Shown here: in pieces, positions 16,990 to 25,846 of the stretch
How positions within the stretch are numbered: the first letter of the stretch is position 1
How the letters are laid out: every line of letters begins with the position of its first letter
Assembly (NCBI RefSeq): GCF_023566055.1
Contig: NZ_JALIQP010000001.1
Location: forward strand, 1,076,059-1,140,058
Reading direction: 5' to 3'
Length of the DNA: 64,000 bases
From: Halosolutus amylolyticus
GTDB taxonomy: Archaea > Halobacteriota > Halobacteria > Halobacteriales > Natrialbaceae
Position numbers and translations under genes: made by a program
Notes under the pieces: model-generated
Database searches by the model: none
What the model was told of the DNA's origin: nothing
Seen by the model: only the letters and a program-made list of their open reading frames with translations

Positions 16990-17058
16990 ACAGAAACGCA
17001 CCCGGATGTAGTGGCCCACCGGGAATGTGCGTTTCGATGTTCGGCCCGGCGCGCGACG

Positions 17059-17403
17059 CTACCAGTCGACGCTCAGCGTCCCATCGCCGTGCGGATCGGG
17101 CGCGATCTCCTCGTCGGTACGCCGATCGACGACGTGGATACAGCCGTCGTCTTTCTTCGCGGGGCAGACCTCCGCGGCGCGGACGTTGTGGTCGAGGTCC
17201 TCCTCGCCGATGAAGTAGGTGGTGGGCTGGGCCATGCCGGACTCGATCGACATCTCCCAGGTGTCGCTGACCTCCGCGCACTTGCCCGCGCCGAAGCACT
17301 TGTTCGCCTCGAAGATGATCTTGTAGGGCTTTTCCTCGATCGGCGGGGCGTCGCCCGAACCGACGTCGCTGGGGTCCTGTATCTCGGCGTCCAGGTCGCT
17401 CAT
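17059..17403 (-). CDS. Ferredoxin, 3Fe-4S/4Fe-4S type
   Basis: This 114-residue acidic protein has the cluster ligands ANKCFGAGKCAEV near residue 36 and AAEVCPAKKDDGCIHVVD near 83. The spacing (C-x5-C, later CP) is that of single-cluster ferredoxins used with P450s and other oxidoreductases. An N-terminal acidic extension precedes the fold (MSDLDAEIQDPSDVGSGD). It is soluble. It is on the same strand as the downstream SDR gene but about 80 nt away; its redox partner is unknown. Confidence 0.8.
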   Translation of the reverse strand: MSDLDAEIQDPSDVGSGDAPPIEEKPYKIIFEANKCFGAGKCAEVSDTWEMSIESGMAQPTTYFIGEEDLDHNVRAAEVCPAKKDDGCIHVVDRRTDEEIAPDPHGDGTLSVDW

Positions 17404-17485
17404 TACGTATCCCTTCGCGTGCGTCGTCTTTCGCGTTACGGTCGATCGGCGGTGCGGGGTCGGGCCACGGGTCGGGCGGGTGCAG

Positions 17486-18460
17486 TCACCGGGTCGCTCC
17501 GGACTCGGGGTCCGCGCTCGCCGCCGGCCTCGGCAAGTCGTAGGTGACGCCGGTCAGGTCGGTCGAGACCCCCCACAGGCGTCGCGCGGTCGCTTCGTCG
17601 TACGATCGGTCCGACGAGGCCTGTCGTTCGGGCGCGCCGCGCATGTTCAGGAGGCCGCCGGGGCCGTAGTACGCGCCGCCCTCGACGTCCGGCGCGGTCG
17701 CGGCGTACAGCGTCGGGAGCGCGCCCTTCGCGGCCGACTGGGCCATCACCGCGTTCATGACTCCCATCGCCGCTTTCCGGAGTCGCTGGCCGTTCTGTTC
17801 GGGGCCGCGAAACTGCAGATTCGTGTCCGCGTAGCCCGGATGGACCGCGACGCTCTTCGCGGTCGCTCCCGCCGTGAGCAACCGTCGCTCGAGTTCGTAC
17901 GCGAACAGCACGTTCGCCAGTTTCGACTTGCCGTAGGCGTCCCACGGGTCGTAGGAGTCCTCGCCCTGCAGGTCGTCGAAATCGATCGCGCCCCGTTCGT
18001 GCATCCCGCTCGAGACGGTGACGATTCGCGACTCGTGTTCGTCGTCGCCCGCCGCGAGGAGGGTCTCGAGTACCAGTCCCGTGAGCGCGAAGTGGCCCAG
18101 GTGGTTGACGCCGAACTGGGTCTCGAACCCGTCGTCGGTCTCCGACCGCGGAATCGCCATCACGCCCGCGTTGTTCACGAGGACGTCGATCGGGTCGTCG
18201 CCGAGACGATCGGCGAACGCCCGGATCGAGTCGAGACTCGCCAGGTCACACGCTTCGACGCGCAGGTCGGCGTCCGGAACGTCGTCGCGGACGTCGCGGG
18301 CCGCCGTCTCGCCGCGATCGGTACTCCGGCAGGCCATGATCACGGTCGCGCCGTTGCGCGCGAGTTCGCGGGTCGCCTCGAGGCCGATCCCGCTGTTCGC
18401 GCCCGTGACGACGACCGTGCGGCCCTGCTGGTCGGGAACGTCGTCGGCTGTCCAGCTCAT
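17486..18460 (-). CDS. Short-chain dehydrogenase/reductase (retinol dehydrogenase-like)
   Basis: This 324-residue protein has a Rossmann fold with TGANSGIGLEATRELARNGA at about residue 20, NNAGVMA near 100, and the catalytic Ser (TVSSGMHERG) and Tyr/Lys (YGKSKLANVL). The length and VHPGYADTNLQFRGP segment resemble the extended WWOX/retinol-dehydrogenase-like SDR subgroup common in haloarchaea. ATG 18460 (MSWTADDVPDQQGRTVV) is chosen; the longer frame adds unrelated Arg-rich sequence. Confidence 0.87.
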   Translation of the reverse strand: MSWTADDVPDQQGRTVVVTGANSGIGLEATRELARNGATVIMACRSTDRGETAARDVRDDVPDADLRVEACDLASLDSIRAFADRLGDDPIDVLVNNAGVMAIPRSETDDGFETQFGVNHLGHFALTGLVLETLLAAGDDEHESRIVTVSSGMHERGAIDFDDLQGEDSYDPWDAYGKSKLANVLFAYELERRLLTAGATAKSVAVHPGYADTNLQFRGPEQNGQRLRKAAMGVMNAVMAQSAAKGALPTLYAATAPDVEGGAYYGPGGLLNMRGAPERQASSDRSYDEATARRLWGVSTDLTGVTYDLPRPAASADPESGATR

Positions 18461-18536
18461 GGGCCGCTTACGGCCCGTCCACTCAAAATCGGTTGGGCAC
18501 CGGCGATTCGCGAGGGCACGCCGGCGAGTCGCCGAC

Positions 18537-21500
18537 TCACCGATCGTCGTCCATCGCGGGGAGCGTGAACGAGAACGTCGAGCCCTCACCGGGGTCGGAC
18601 TCGACCCAGATGTCGCCGCCGTGGCGTTCGACGATGCGTTCACAGAGGGCCAGCCCGATGCCCGTTCCCTCGTACTCCTCGCGGCTGTGGAGCCGATCGA
18701 AGATGGTGAACACCCGGTCCTGGTCGTCGGGATCGATCCCGATCCCCTCGTCCCGGACCGAGATGACCCACTTCCGGCCCCGTCGCTCGGCGTCGACGTG
18801 TACCCGGGGCGTCTCGTCGCCGCTGTAGGCGATCGCGTTCGAGAGGAGGTTCTGAAAGACCTGGCGCAACTGGCTGGCGTCGCCCTCGACCCGGGGCAGG
18901 TCCGCCGTCGTGATCTCCGCGTCGCTCTCGTCGATCCGGAGCGACAGGTCCGCGAGCACCTCGTCGACGATTGCGTCCAGGTCGACAGGTTCGAACGGAT
19001 CGCCGCGCGTTTCCACCCGCGAGTACTCGAGGAGGCCGTCGATCATCTCGCGCATCCGCTCGGCCCCGTCGACGGCGAACTGGAGGAACTCCTCGCCGTC
19101 CTCGTCGAAGGCGTCGCCGTACCGGTTCTCGAGCAACTGGAGGTAGCTCGTGACCATCCGGAGGGGCTCCTGGAGGTCGTGGCTGGCGGCGTAGGCGAAC
19201 TGTTCGAGTCGTTCGTTGGATTCTTCGAGTTTCCGTTCGTACTCCCGGCGTTCGGTGACGTCCCGGACCACGAGCATACCCGCGAAGATCTCGTCGGCGG
19301 CGTTCCTGACGGGGAGGGTGGAGGCGTACAGGTGGCGGTCGTGGAACTCGGCCTCGAACGAGTTGGCGTCGCCGTCGAGCGCCGCCTCGAAGTGGGGTTC
19401 GATCTCCTCGAGCAGGTGATCCGGATAGATCTCGTACAGGCTGTTGCCGACGCGACCCGCGCTCGAGAGACCGACCTCGTCGAAGAGGTGTCCGCCCGCG
19501 GCTGTGTACTCCAGATCCTCGTCGAACAGCGCCACGGCGCCCTCGGGGAAGTTCTCGACGAGCGTCCGGTAGCGGCGTTCGGACTCCGCGAGCTGGCGCT
19601 GGGTTTCCGTGCGCTCGGTGACGTCGGTCACGGTGACGACCCCGCGGGTCACCACGCCGGTCTCGTCCCGGATCGGCATCCCCTCCACTTCGATGATCCG
19701 GGGTTCGCCGTCGGCGCCGTCGATCTCGTAGACGTCCGGTTCCCGCACCTCCTCGCCGCGGAGCACCCGGCTGAGCGTCATCTCCTCGGGGGCCACTCGC
19801 TCGCCCGTGTCGACCCGCCTCACCGAATACCGGTCGTACTCCGCGACGGAGTCGGCGTCGAACACGTCTCCGCCCCAGATCTCCCTGGCGGTATCGTTGG
19901 CCTCGACGAGCCGTCCATCGGCGTCCGCGACTACGACGCCCACGGGGAGGATCTCGAACAGCGTCTCGAGTTGCTCGTTGTTTCGTTGCAGTTCCAGTTC
20001 GGCTCGCTTTCGCTCCGTGATGTCGGTGAGTGCGCCCGGGAACCGGACCGGATCGCCGGTCTCGTCGCACTCGACCCGGCCGCGAGCGACGACCCACCGG
20101 AGTTCGTCGTCGGCGTTCCAGACCCGGTACTCCGTCTCGTACTCGCCACAGGATTCGACCGCCGCCTCGATCTCCCGTTCGACGCGGTCGCGGTCGTCCT
20201 CGTGGATGGCTGCGATGAACCGATCGAGGGAGACGCCCTCGCGGGCCGCGTCCGGATCTACCCCGAACGTCCTGGCGAACGACGGTCCCACGACCATCTC
20301 GTCCGCCTGGATATCCCACTCCCAGGTCCCGACCGCGCCGGCCTCGGTTGCCGCCTCCAGTTGCGACTTTGCGTCCTGCAGGTACCGCTCGCGTTCCGTC
20401 TGCTCGGTGACGTCCTGGGACATCCCCAGCGCGGCGACCACGTCACCGTCGTCGCCACGAACCGGGACGATCTGAAAGTTGTAGACGCGATCGTTGGACG
20501 CGGCCTCGAACTCGCTCGACTCTCCGTTCAGTGCGGCCTCGTAGCGCGGGGCGAGTTCGTCGGCCAACTCCGGGGGCAGGACGTCCCGGACCGGTTCCCC
20601 TTCGGCCTCTTCGGTAGTGACGTCGGCCACGTCCACGGGATTGCCGCCGACGGTCCGGTACCGCAGGTCCCGGTCGACGAGGGCGACGGCACCGCTGGGG
20701 AAGTGTTCGACCAGCGTCCGGTACCGGCGCTCGGACGCCTCGAGTTTGGATTCCAGGCGCTTGCGCTCGGTGACGTCCGCGATGATCCCTTCGATCCCGA
20801 CGAGGGTGCCCGCCTCGTCGAAGACGCCTCGGCCGTAGTCCCTGACCCACCGTTCCTCGCCGTCGGCGGTCTCGATGCGGTAGGTATCGGAGAACGTCTC
20901 TCCCTCGCCCGCCTCCCGCTGGACCGTCTCCCACAGTTTTTGGCGATCCTCCTGCACCATGACGTCCTCGCCCCAGTCGACGTCACCGCGTTCGAGGGCC
21001 GCGGGATCGTAGCCGGTTAGCGCCTCACAGGCGTCGCTGACGAACTCCATCGGCCACCCGCGTTCGTTCCGACAGCGATAGACCATCCCGGGAACGTTGT
21101 CCATCAGCGTCGAAAGCTGGCGCTCGCGTCCCTTGCGCTCGGTGATGTCGCGATCGGAGACGACGACCGAGACGACCTCTCCCTCGTCGTTCGTGATGGG
21201 CCTGAAGACGCCGCTCAGGGTGTACCGACTGCCGGCCGGCCGCGTGAGATCCGCCTCGAACTCCACGTACTCCCCGTCGGCCGCGCGTTCGGTCCAACGC
21301 CTGACTTCGGCCCGGACCTCCTCGTCTACCCCCCACCACGGCGTTTCCCAGAACGGCTCGCCGGTCACGTCCGCGAGGTCGGCGTCGACGTACTCCATCG
21401 CCGTCCCGTTGACGTCGACGACCGTCCCGTCCGGATCGAGCAGGCCGACGAGGATGTTCGGATCCTCGAAGATCGCCTCGAAGCGACGCTCCTGTCGGGT

Positions 21501-22049
21501 GCACTCGCGCTCAAGTTCGCGCCGCTCGCGATCGGCCTCGACGGCCGACGCGAGCACGTCCGCGACGCGCTCGAGGAAGGCCGCGTCGGACTCGGTGAAC
21601 GCCGCCTCGTCGGTCGCGTACGCCCCCAGCACCCCCCACGGATCGTCGTTCGAACCGATGCGCGCGCCGACGCCGCTGACGACGTCGTGATCGGCGAGGA
21701 CGTCGGGCCTCGAGAACCGATCGTCCGTTTCCAGGTCGTCGGCGAGGACCGACTCTCCGGCCCGGAGCGGATTCCCCGTCGGCGAGTCGCGGTCCGCGGG
21801 GACCGTCGCCGCGTCGGCGTCGTCGGGGTGCCAGCCGACACCCTGCCTGATCCCCAACTCGTCCTCGCCGCGGCGCAGTTCGAACGCGGCGCAGTACTCG
21901 GCGTCAAGCGACTCTGCGACGGTCGCCGTCGTATCGTCCAGCAACCGGTCGAGATCGTCGGTTTCCAGCGCCTGCTGGGCGAGGTCGGCGACGACTTCGT
22001 GTCGTCGGAGCTGCGGGCGTCTCGTGTCGGAGGGCGAAGACGATCCCAT
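18537..22049 (-). CDS. Multi-PAS sensor histidine kinase (1170 aa)
   Basis: This soluble sensor kinase has no membrane segments. A GAF domain covers about 15-160 and about six PAS/PAC units follow to residue 945, each ending in a DxTERK/DVTERxxx motif. The dimerisation domain carries the phospho-acceptor in AASHDLQEPLRMV (His about 957). The ATPase domain has the N box NLLSNAIAY (about 1068), DEGIGI and GTGIGLAL. No receiver domain or response regulator is adjacent, so it is an orphan kinase. Start 22049 (MGSSSPSDTRRPQLRRHEVV) sits beside an A/T-rich ATTTTATCCACA stretch. Confidence 0.9.
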   Translation of the reverse strand: MGSSSPSDTRRPQLRRHEVVADLAQQALETDDLDRLLDDTTATVAESLDAEYCAAFELRRGEDELGIRQGVGWHPDDADAATVPADRDSPTGNPLRAGESVLADDLETDDRFSRPDVLADHDVVSGVGARIGSNDDPWGVLGAYATDEAAFTESDAAFLERVADVLASAVEADRERRELERECTRQERRFEAIFEDPNILVGLLDPDGTVVDVNGTAMEYVDADLADVTGEPFWETPWWGVDEEVRAEVRRWTERAADGEYVEFEADLTRPAGSRYTLSGVFRPITNDEGEVVSVVVSDRDITERKGRERQLSTLMDNVPGMVYRCRNERGWPMEFVSDACEALTGYDPAALERGDVDWGEDVMVQEDRQKLWETVQREAGEGETFSDTYRIETADGEERWVRDYGRGVFDEAGTLVGIEGIIADVTERKRLESKLEASERRYRTLVEHFPSGAVALVDRDLRYRTVGGNPVDVADVTTEEAEGEPVRDVLPPELADELAPRYEAALNGESSEFEAASNDRVYNFQIVPVRGDDGDVVAALGMSQDVTEQTERERYLQDAKSQLEAATEAGAVGTWEWDIQADEMVVGPSFARTFGVDPDAAREGVSLDRFIAAIHEDDRDRVEREIEAAVESCGEYETEYRVWNADDELRWVVARGRVECDETGDPVRFPGALTDITERKRAELELQRNNEQLETLFEILPVGVVVADADGRLVEANDTAREIWGGDVFDADSVAEYDRYSVRRVDTGERVAPEEMTLSRVLRGEEVREPDVYEIDGADGEPRIIEVEGMPIRDETGVVTRGVVTVTDVTERTETQRQLAESERRYRTLVENFPEGAVALFDEDLEYTAAGGHLFDEVGLSSAGRVGNSLYEIYPDHLLEEIEPHFEAALDGDANSFEAEFHDRHLYASTLPVRNAADEIFAGMLVVRDVTERREYERKLEESNERLEQFAYAASHDLQEPLRMVTSYLQLLENRYGDAFDEDGEEFLQFAVDGAERMREMIDGLLEYSRVETRGDPFEPVDLDAIVDEVLADLSLRIDESDAEITTADLPRVEGDASQLRQVFQNLLSNAIAYSGDETPRVHVDAERRGRKWVISVRDEGIGIDPDDQDRVFTIFDRLHSREEYEGTGIGLALCERIVERHGGDIWVESDPGEGSTFSFTLPAMDDDR

Positions 22050-22201
22050 TTTATCCACATACCAGCGGTCCGGGCGATAAAAGATCTCGGCCGAACTGCG
22101 GCTACAGATCGGTCGGACCGTGGCCACTCGGTCGGACCGCGACTACAGGCTCCGCTGCGATCGGCGGAGCCGAACCGACGTCTCGACGCCGGCTGGCGTC
22201 C

Positions 22202-22720
22202 CTACTCGTAGTCGACCGACACCGACTCGAGGACGACCTCCTCGCGTGGTTGATCGTTCGGGTCGGTGTCGACGTTGCCGATCTCGCGAACGACGTCCAT
22301 CCCGTCGACGACCTTGCCGAAGACGGAGTGGCGATCGTCGAGGTGTGGCTGGGCGTCGAGCGTGATGAAGAACTGCGAGCCGTTGGTGTTCGGCCCGGAG
22401 TTGGCCATGCTCAGGATGCCCTCGTCGTCGTGGCGCAGTTCCTCGTGGAACTCGTCGTCGAACTGGTAGCCGGGGCCGCCGCGACCGGTTTCGGTCGGGT
22501 CGCCACCCTGGATCATGAAGCCCTCGATGACGCGGTGGAAGGCGACGTCGTCGTACAGCGGTTCGCCCTCGACTTCCTCGCCCGACTCGGGGTCGGTCCA
22601 GGTCTTGCCGCCGGTCGCGAGGCCGACGAAGTTGTCGACCGTTCGCGGCGCGCGCTCGTCGTAGAGTTCGACCTCGATGTCGCCACGGTTCGTGTGCAGG
22701 GTGGCAGTAACGTCTCCCAT
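22202..22720 (-). CDS. Cyclophilin-type peptidyl-prolyl isomerase
   Basis: This 172-residue cytosolic cyclophilin catalyses proline cis-trans isomerisation. Motifs are [20 protein letters not shown], then [16 protein letters not shown] (catalytic Arg and Gln), [19 protein letters not shown] and [14 protein letters not shown]. The single domain is of the usual prokaryotic length with no signal peptide. Confidence 0.95.
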   Translation of the reverse strand: MGDVTATLHTNRGDIEVELYDERAPRTVDNFVGLATGGKTWTDPESGEEVEGEPLYDDVAFHRVIEGFMIQGGDPTETGRGGPGYQFDDEFHEELRHDDEGILSMANSGPNTNGSQFFITLDAQPHLDDRHSVFGKVVDGMDVVREIGNVDTDPNDQPREEVVLESVSVDYE

Positions 22721-22869
22721 GTCTTCGGCGACGACGGGCCGAGTGAAAACGGTAGTGGTCTCGCGCCGGTCACCGCCTGCGAGGTATCCTGCCGGCCGTC
22801 GCTTCCTCGGACGGATCGCCGGCCGTCGCCTCCCGCAGGTACATACCGCGGGAGATGGTAGGCCCGGCC

Positions 22870-23847
22870 ATGACTGCCGGGACCCACACCGCCGAGTCGG
22901 TGACCCTCGCGAGGCTCCCCTCCGGCGTCGAACTCACGACCACGGTCCACACCTACCGCGGGGCGGGCGGCGGGCCGACGCTCTACGTGCAGGCGGCCCA
23001 GCACGGCCGCGAGATCAACGGCACGGAGGTCCTCCGCCGGTTCCACGATCGGCTCCCCCTGCGATCGCTGTCGGGAACCGTCGTCGCCGTCCCCGTCGTG
23101 AACCCGTTGACGTTCGATCGGGTCTCTTACACGACGCCGGAGCAACTCGACAGCGTCAACTCGAACATGAACCGGGTCTGGCCGGGCAACCCCGAGGGGA
23201 CCCTCCACCAGCGGATGGCCGCCCGCCTCTGGAAGTACGTCGAACGGGCCGACGCCGTCGTCGACCTCCACACGGGCAGTCCGGACATGCTGCCCCACGT
23301 GGTCTACCTCGAAGGTGACGAGCGCTCGCGCGAGGTCGCGCGAGCCTTCGGGACCGACCTCCTGCTCTCCGAGCAGGCCGACGAGGACGCGTCCGAGGAG
23401 TGGCATCGCCGCGGCTTCGACGGCAAACTCCGCGTCGCCGCCGCACAGGAGGGAATCCCCTCGATCACGCCGGAACTCGCCCACAACAAACAGATCGTCG
23501 AGGACGTCGTCGAGACGGGCGTCGAGGGCCTGCTCGACGTCTGCCGATCGCTCGACCTGCTCCCCGGCGAGGTCCCCGATCGAGATCGGACGATCGCCCG
23601 GAACCACCTGGGACAGGTGTCCGCGACCGACTCGGGACTCTTCCGGCCGCGACCGTCGCTCGAGGTCGGCCAGTTCGTGCCGGCCGGCGCGGATCTCGGG
23701 ACGGTCTACGACCCGACGACCTACGAGGCGCTCCAGGCGGCGACGGCCGATCGGGACGGCTTGCTCTACGCGCTCACCAGGGAAGCGACGGTCACGGCCG
23801 GCGATCAACTCGCGAGCGTCGCGCTGGTCCGGGAAGAGAACGAGTAG
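22870..23847 (+). CDS. Succinylglutamate desuccinylase/aspartoacylase-family zinc hydrolase
   Basis: This 325-residue protein is of the M14-like AstE/AspA family. Zinc ligands are His and Glu in [15 protein letters not shown] and a later His in [25 protein letters not shown] and [13 protein letters not shown] are typical substrate-pocket segments. The C-terminal beta domain spans about 235-325. It deacylates an N-acyl amino acid or related amide; the exact substrate is unknown. An ATG five codons upstream (22855) is also possible. Confidence 0.85.
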   Translation: MTAGTHTAESVTLARLPSGVELTTTVHTYRGAGGGPTLYVQAAQHGREINGTEVLRRFHDRLPLRSLSGTVVAVPVVNPLTFDRVSYTTPEQLDSVNSNMNRVWPGNPEGTLHQRMAARLWKYVERADAVVDLHTGSPDMLPHVVYLEGDERSREVARAFGTDLLLSEQADEDASEEWHRRGFDGKLRVAAAQEGIPSITPELAHNKQIVEDVVETGVEGLLDVCRSLDLLPGEVPDRDRTIARNHLGQVSATDSGLFRPRPSLEVGQFVPAGADLGTVYDPTTYEALQAATADRDGLLYALTREATVTAGDQLASVALVREENE

Positions 23848-23888
23848 GAACGACCCCGGACGCAACGCGATCCGCGAGGCCGATCGGC

Positions 23889-24563
23889 TCAGTCGGCCAC
23901 CAGGTCGGCGACTTCCTGCAGCGTCGACACCTCGTAGGTGGGCGTCGTCGAGAGCGCCACGTCGCTGCAGTGCGAGCGACGGACGAACGCCGAATCGAGT
24001 CCCGCCCGGTGGGCCGCGATCACGTCGCTCTCGCTGTCGCCGACGTAGAGGGCCGACCCGGCGTCGAGGTCGGCGAGCGCCCGTTCGAGGTAGTGGGGAT
24101 TCGGTTTCTTCAGGCCGAGACTCTCGATCGTCTTCGGTCGGCCGTAGTAGGTGTCGACCCACGGCTCCAGGTCGAAAAACCACAGGACGAACTCGATCGT
24201 GCTGTGGTGGTTGTTGCTCACGATTCCGCAGTCCTGGTCGAGATCCGTGACCGCCGTCACGTCCCCGTAGCGGTCGCGAGACCCCGCACGGAACTGCTCG
24301 AACTGCGATCGCTCGTCGTGGCGCTCGCGTGCGTCCCAGAGCGAGGTCATCTCGATGTCGTAGGTCGAACAGATCTCCCGGAGTCGATCGACGGTCACGC
24401 CGGCGACGAGGGCGTCGACGTCCCGCTGGTCGGGGTCGTCGACGCCGAGTTCTCGGTACGCGGCCCGTACTGCCTCGGTCTGGGTTTCGAACGCGGGCGG
24501 TTCGACCAGGACCCCGTCGCTGTCGAACAGGATCGAATCGTATGCTATCACTTGTGTGGACAA
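23889..24563 (-). CDS. HAD-superfamily hydrolase
   Basis: This 224-residue phosphatase-like protein has HAD motif I in ILFDSDGVLVEPPAF, a helical cap, motif II in GIVSNNHHSTIEF, motif III Lys in GLKKPNPHYLERAL and motif IV in LYVGDSESDVIAA. It probably dephosphorylates a small metabolite, as phosphoglycolate phosphatase relatives do. It is convergent with the zinc hydrolase, 41 nt apart. Confidence 0.87.
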   Translation of the reverse strand: MSTQVIAYDSILFDSDGVLVEPPAFETQTEAVRAAYRELGVDDPDQRDVDALVAGVTVDRLREICSTYDIEMTSLWDARERHDERSQFEQFRAGSRDRYGDVTAVTDLDQDCGIVSNNHHSTIEFVLWFFDLEPWVDTYYGRPKTIESLGLKKPNPHYLERALADLDAGSALYVGDSESDVIAAHRAGLDSAFVRRSHCSDVALSTTPTYEVSTLQEVADLVAD

Positions 24564-24632
24564 TCCAGCGGAACGAAGTAATTGTTTCGTCGACCAGGAA
24601 CCGAGGGCTGTCCAGCACGCGCCGATCGCCGA

Positions 24633-25394
24633 TCAGCAGGTCGAGAAGCCCCCGTCGACGACCAGACCGTGGCCGCTGACGAACGAGGCCTCGTCGCTCG
24701 CGAGGAACAGGATCGCGTCGGCGATCTCCTCCGGTTCGCCAAGGCGCTTGAGCGGGTAGTCCTCGGCCATCGCCTCGCGGGCCGCCTCGGGGTCGTCCTG
24801 GGCCGCCAGGTACTGCTCCAACAGCGAGGTGTCGGTAAAGCCCGGACAGACCGTGTTCGCTCGTACCCCGTAGGGGCCCGCCTCCGCGGCGATCGCACGG
24901 GTCAGGTTCAACACTGCACCCTTGCTCAGCGAGTAGGCCGCCTGCTTCGGGAGGCCGAGGATGCTCGCGAGCGAGCCGACGTTGACGATCGAGCCGCGGC
25001 CCTGTTCTTTCATGTGCGGGAGGGCGGCGTGACAGCCGTTCCAGACGCCCTTGACGTTGACGTCGATGACGAAGTCCCGCATCGAGTCGTCGGTGTCCTC
25101 CAGGCGGGCCGAGGGGTGGCCGGTCCCCGCGTTGTTGACGACGACGTCGAGGCCGTACTCCTCGGCCACCGCGTCGACGACCGCGTGGAACTGCTCGCTG
25201 TCGGTGACGTCGAGATCGTAGAACTCAGCCTCGGCACCCGACTCCCGGAGGCTCTCGGCGACGTCCTGCCCGCCGTCGGTGTCGATGTCCGTCACGATCA
25301 CCCGCGCACCTTCCTCGGCGAACCGCTCGGCCGTCGCCTTCCCGATGCCCGACGCCGCACCCGTGATAAGCGCTGTCTCGTCTTCGAGTCGCAT
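24633..25394 (-). CDS. Short-chain dehydrogenase (FabG-like)
   Basis: This 253-residue classical SDR has ALITGAASGIGKATAERFAE, DIDTDG for cofactor choice, VVNNAGTG, the catalytic Ser (NVGSLASILG), YSLSKGAVLNLTRAIA (Tyr and Lys) and GVRANTVCPGFTDTSL. It reduces or oxidises a keto/hydroxy substrate. A TATA-like TTTATGTATCA lies about 20-30 bp before ATG 25394, so the start is well supported and leaderless. Confidence 0.9.
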   Translation of the reverse strand: MRLEDETALITGAASGIGKATAERFAEEGARVIVTDIDTDGGQDVAESLRESGAEAEFYDLDVTDSEQFHAVVDAVAEEYGLDVVVNNAGTGHPSARLEDTDDSMRDFVIDVNVKGVWNGCHAALPHMKEQGRGSIVNVGSLASILGLPKQAAYSLSKGAVLNLTRAIAAEAGPYGVRANTVCPGFTDTSLLEQYLAAQDDPEAAREAMAEDYPLKRLGEPEEIADAILFLASDEASFVSGHGLVVDGGFSTC

Positions 25395-25645
25395 ACGACC
25401 GCAATCGGACGGATGATACATAAATTCGTTCATTATTTAACCGATAATCGAAGACGATGTTTGCAGGAATCGCCTCTTTAGGAAACAGTGGTAAGAACGT
25501 CGGCGAGGGACGGCCGCACCTCGCCGACGGCGTCGTTCCAGCGGACCGGACCCGGAACTCGATCGGAGGATCGAGCGGTTCCGCGTTCGTTCGACCGTCT
25601 CCCGTCGTGCTCTTATGTGTGTGGGTGTCTAGCTAGTATCACGCT

Positions 25646-25777
25646 GTGAGGAGAATACGATGTCCGAACTGCAAGGGAGCGAGCGGGAACGAGGTCGGAG
25701 GGGAGTTGCTCGGCCCCGAAGTCAAACGCGAATTCGAATGTGAAAACTGCGGTCACACGTGGGCCACGGTGGTCTGA
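25646..25777 (+). CDS. Tiny CPxC zinc-ribbon protein (43 aa)
   Basis: With GTG 25646 as start, the frame encodes 43 residues beginning MRRIRCPNCKGASGNEV and ending FECENCGHTWATVV. Two CxxC pairs 26 residues apart form a zinc ribbon like the C-terminus of TFS/RPB9 or ssDNA-binding ribbons. Tiny CPxCG proteins are frequent and mostly unstudied in haloarchaea. There is no ribosome-binding site; a leaderless start is likely. The rest of 25395-25645 shows no gene. Confidence 0.55.
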   Translation: MRRIRCPNCKGASGNEVGGELLGPEVKREFECENCGHTWATVV

Positions 25778-25846
25778 TGACGTGTCGGCCGTCCCGATCG
25801 CCGCGTCGAGAACGGTGCCGTCACCGGTGCCGGCGAGAGGGCGATC

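Noticed and set aside
18018-21020. 1000-codon open frame antisense to the histidine kinase
   Set aside because: GC-rich codon bias leaves long open antisense frames. Its translation has no domain, while the opposite strand has clear kinase motifs.
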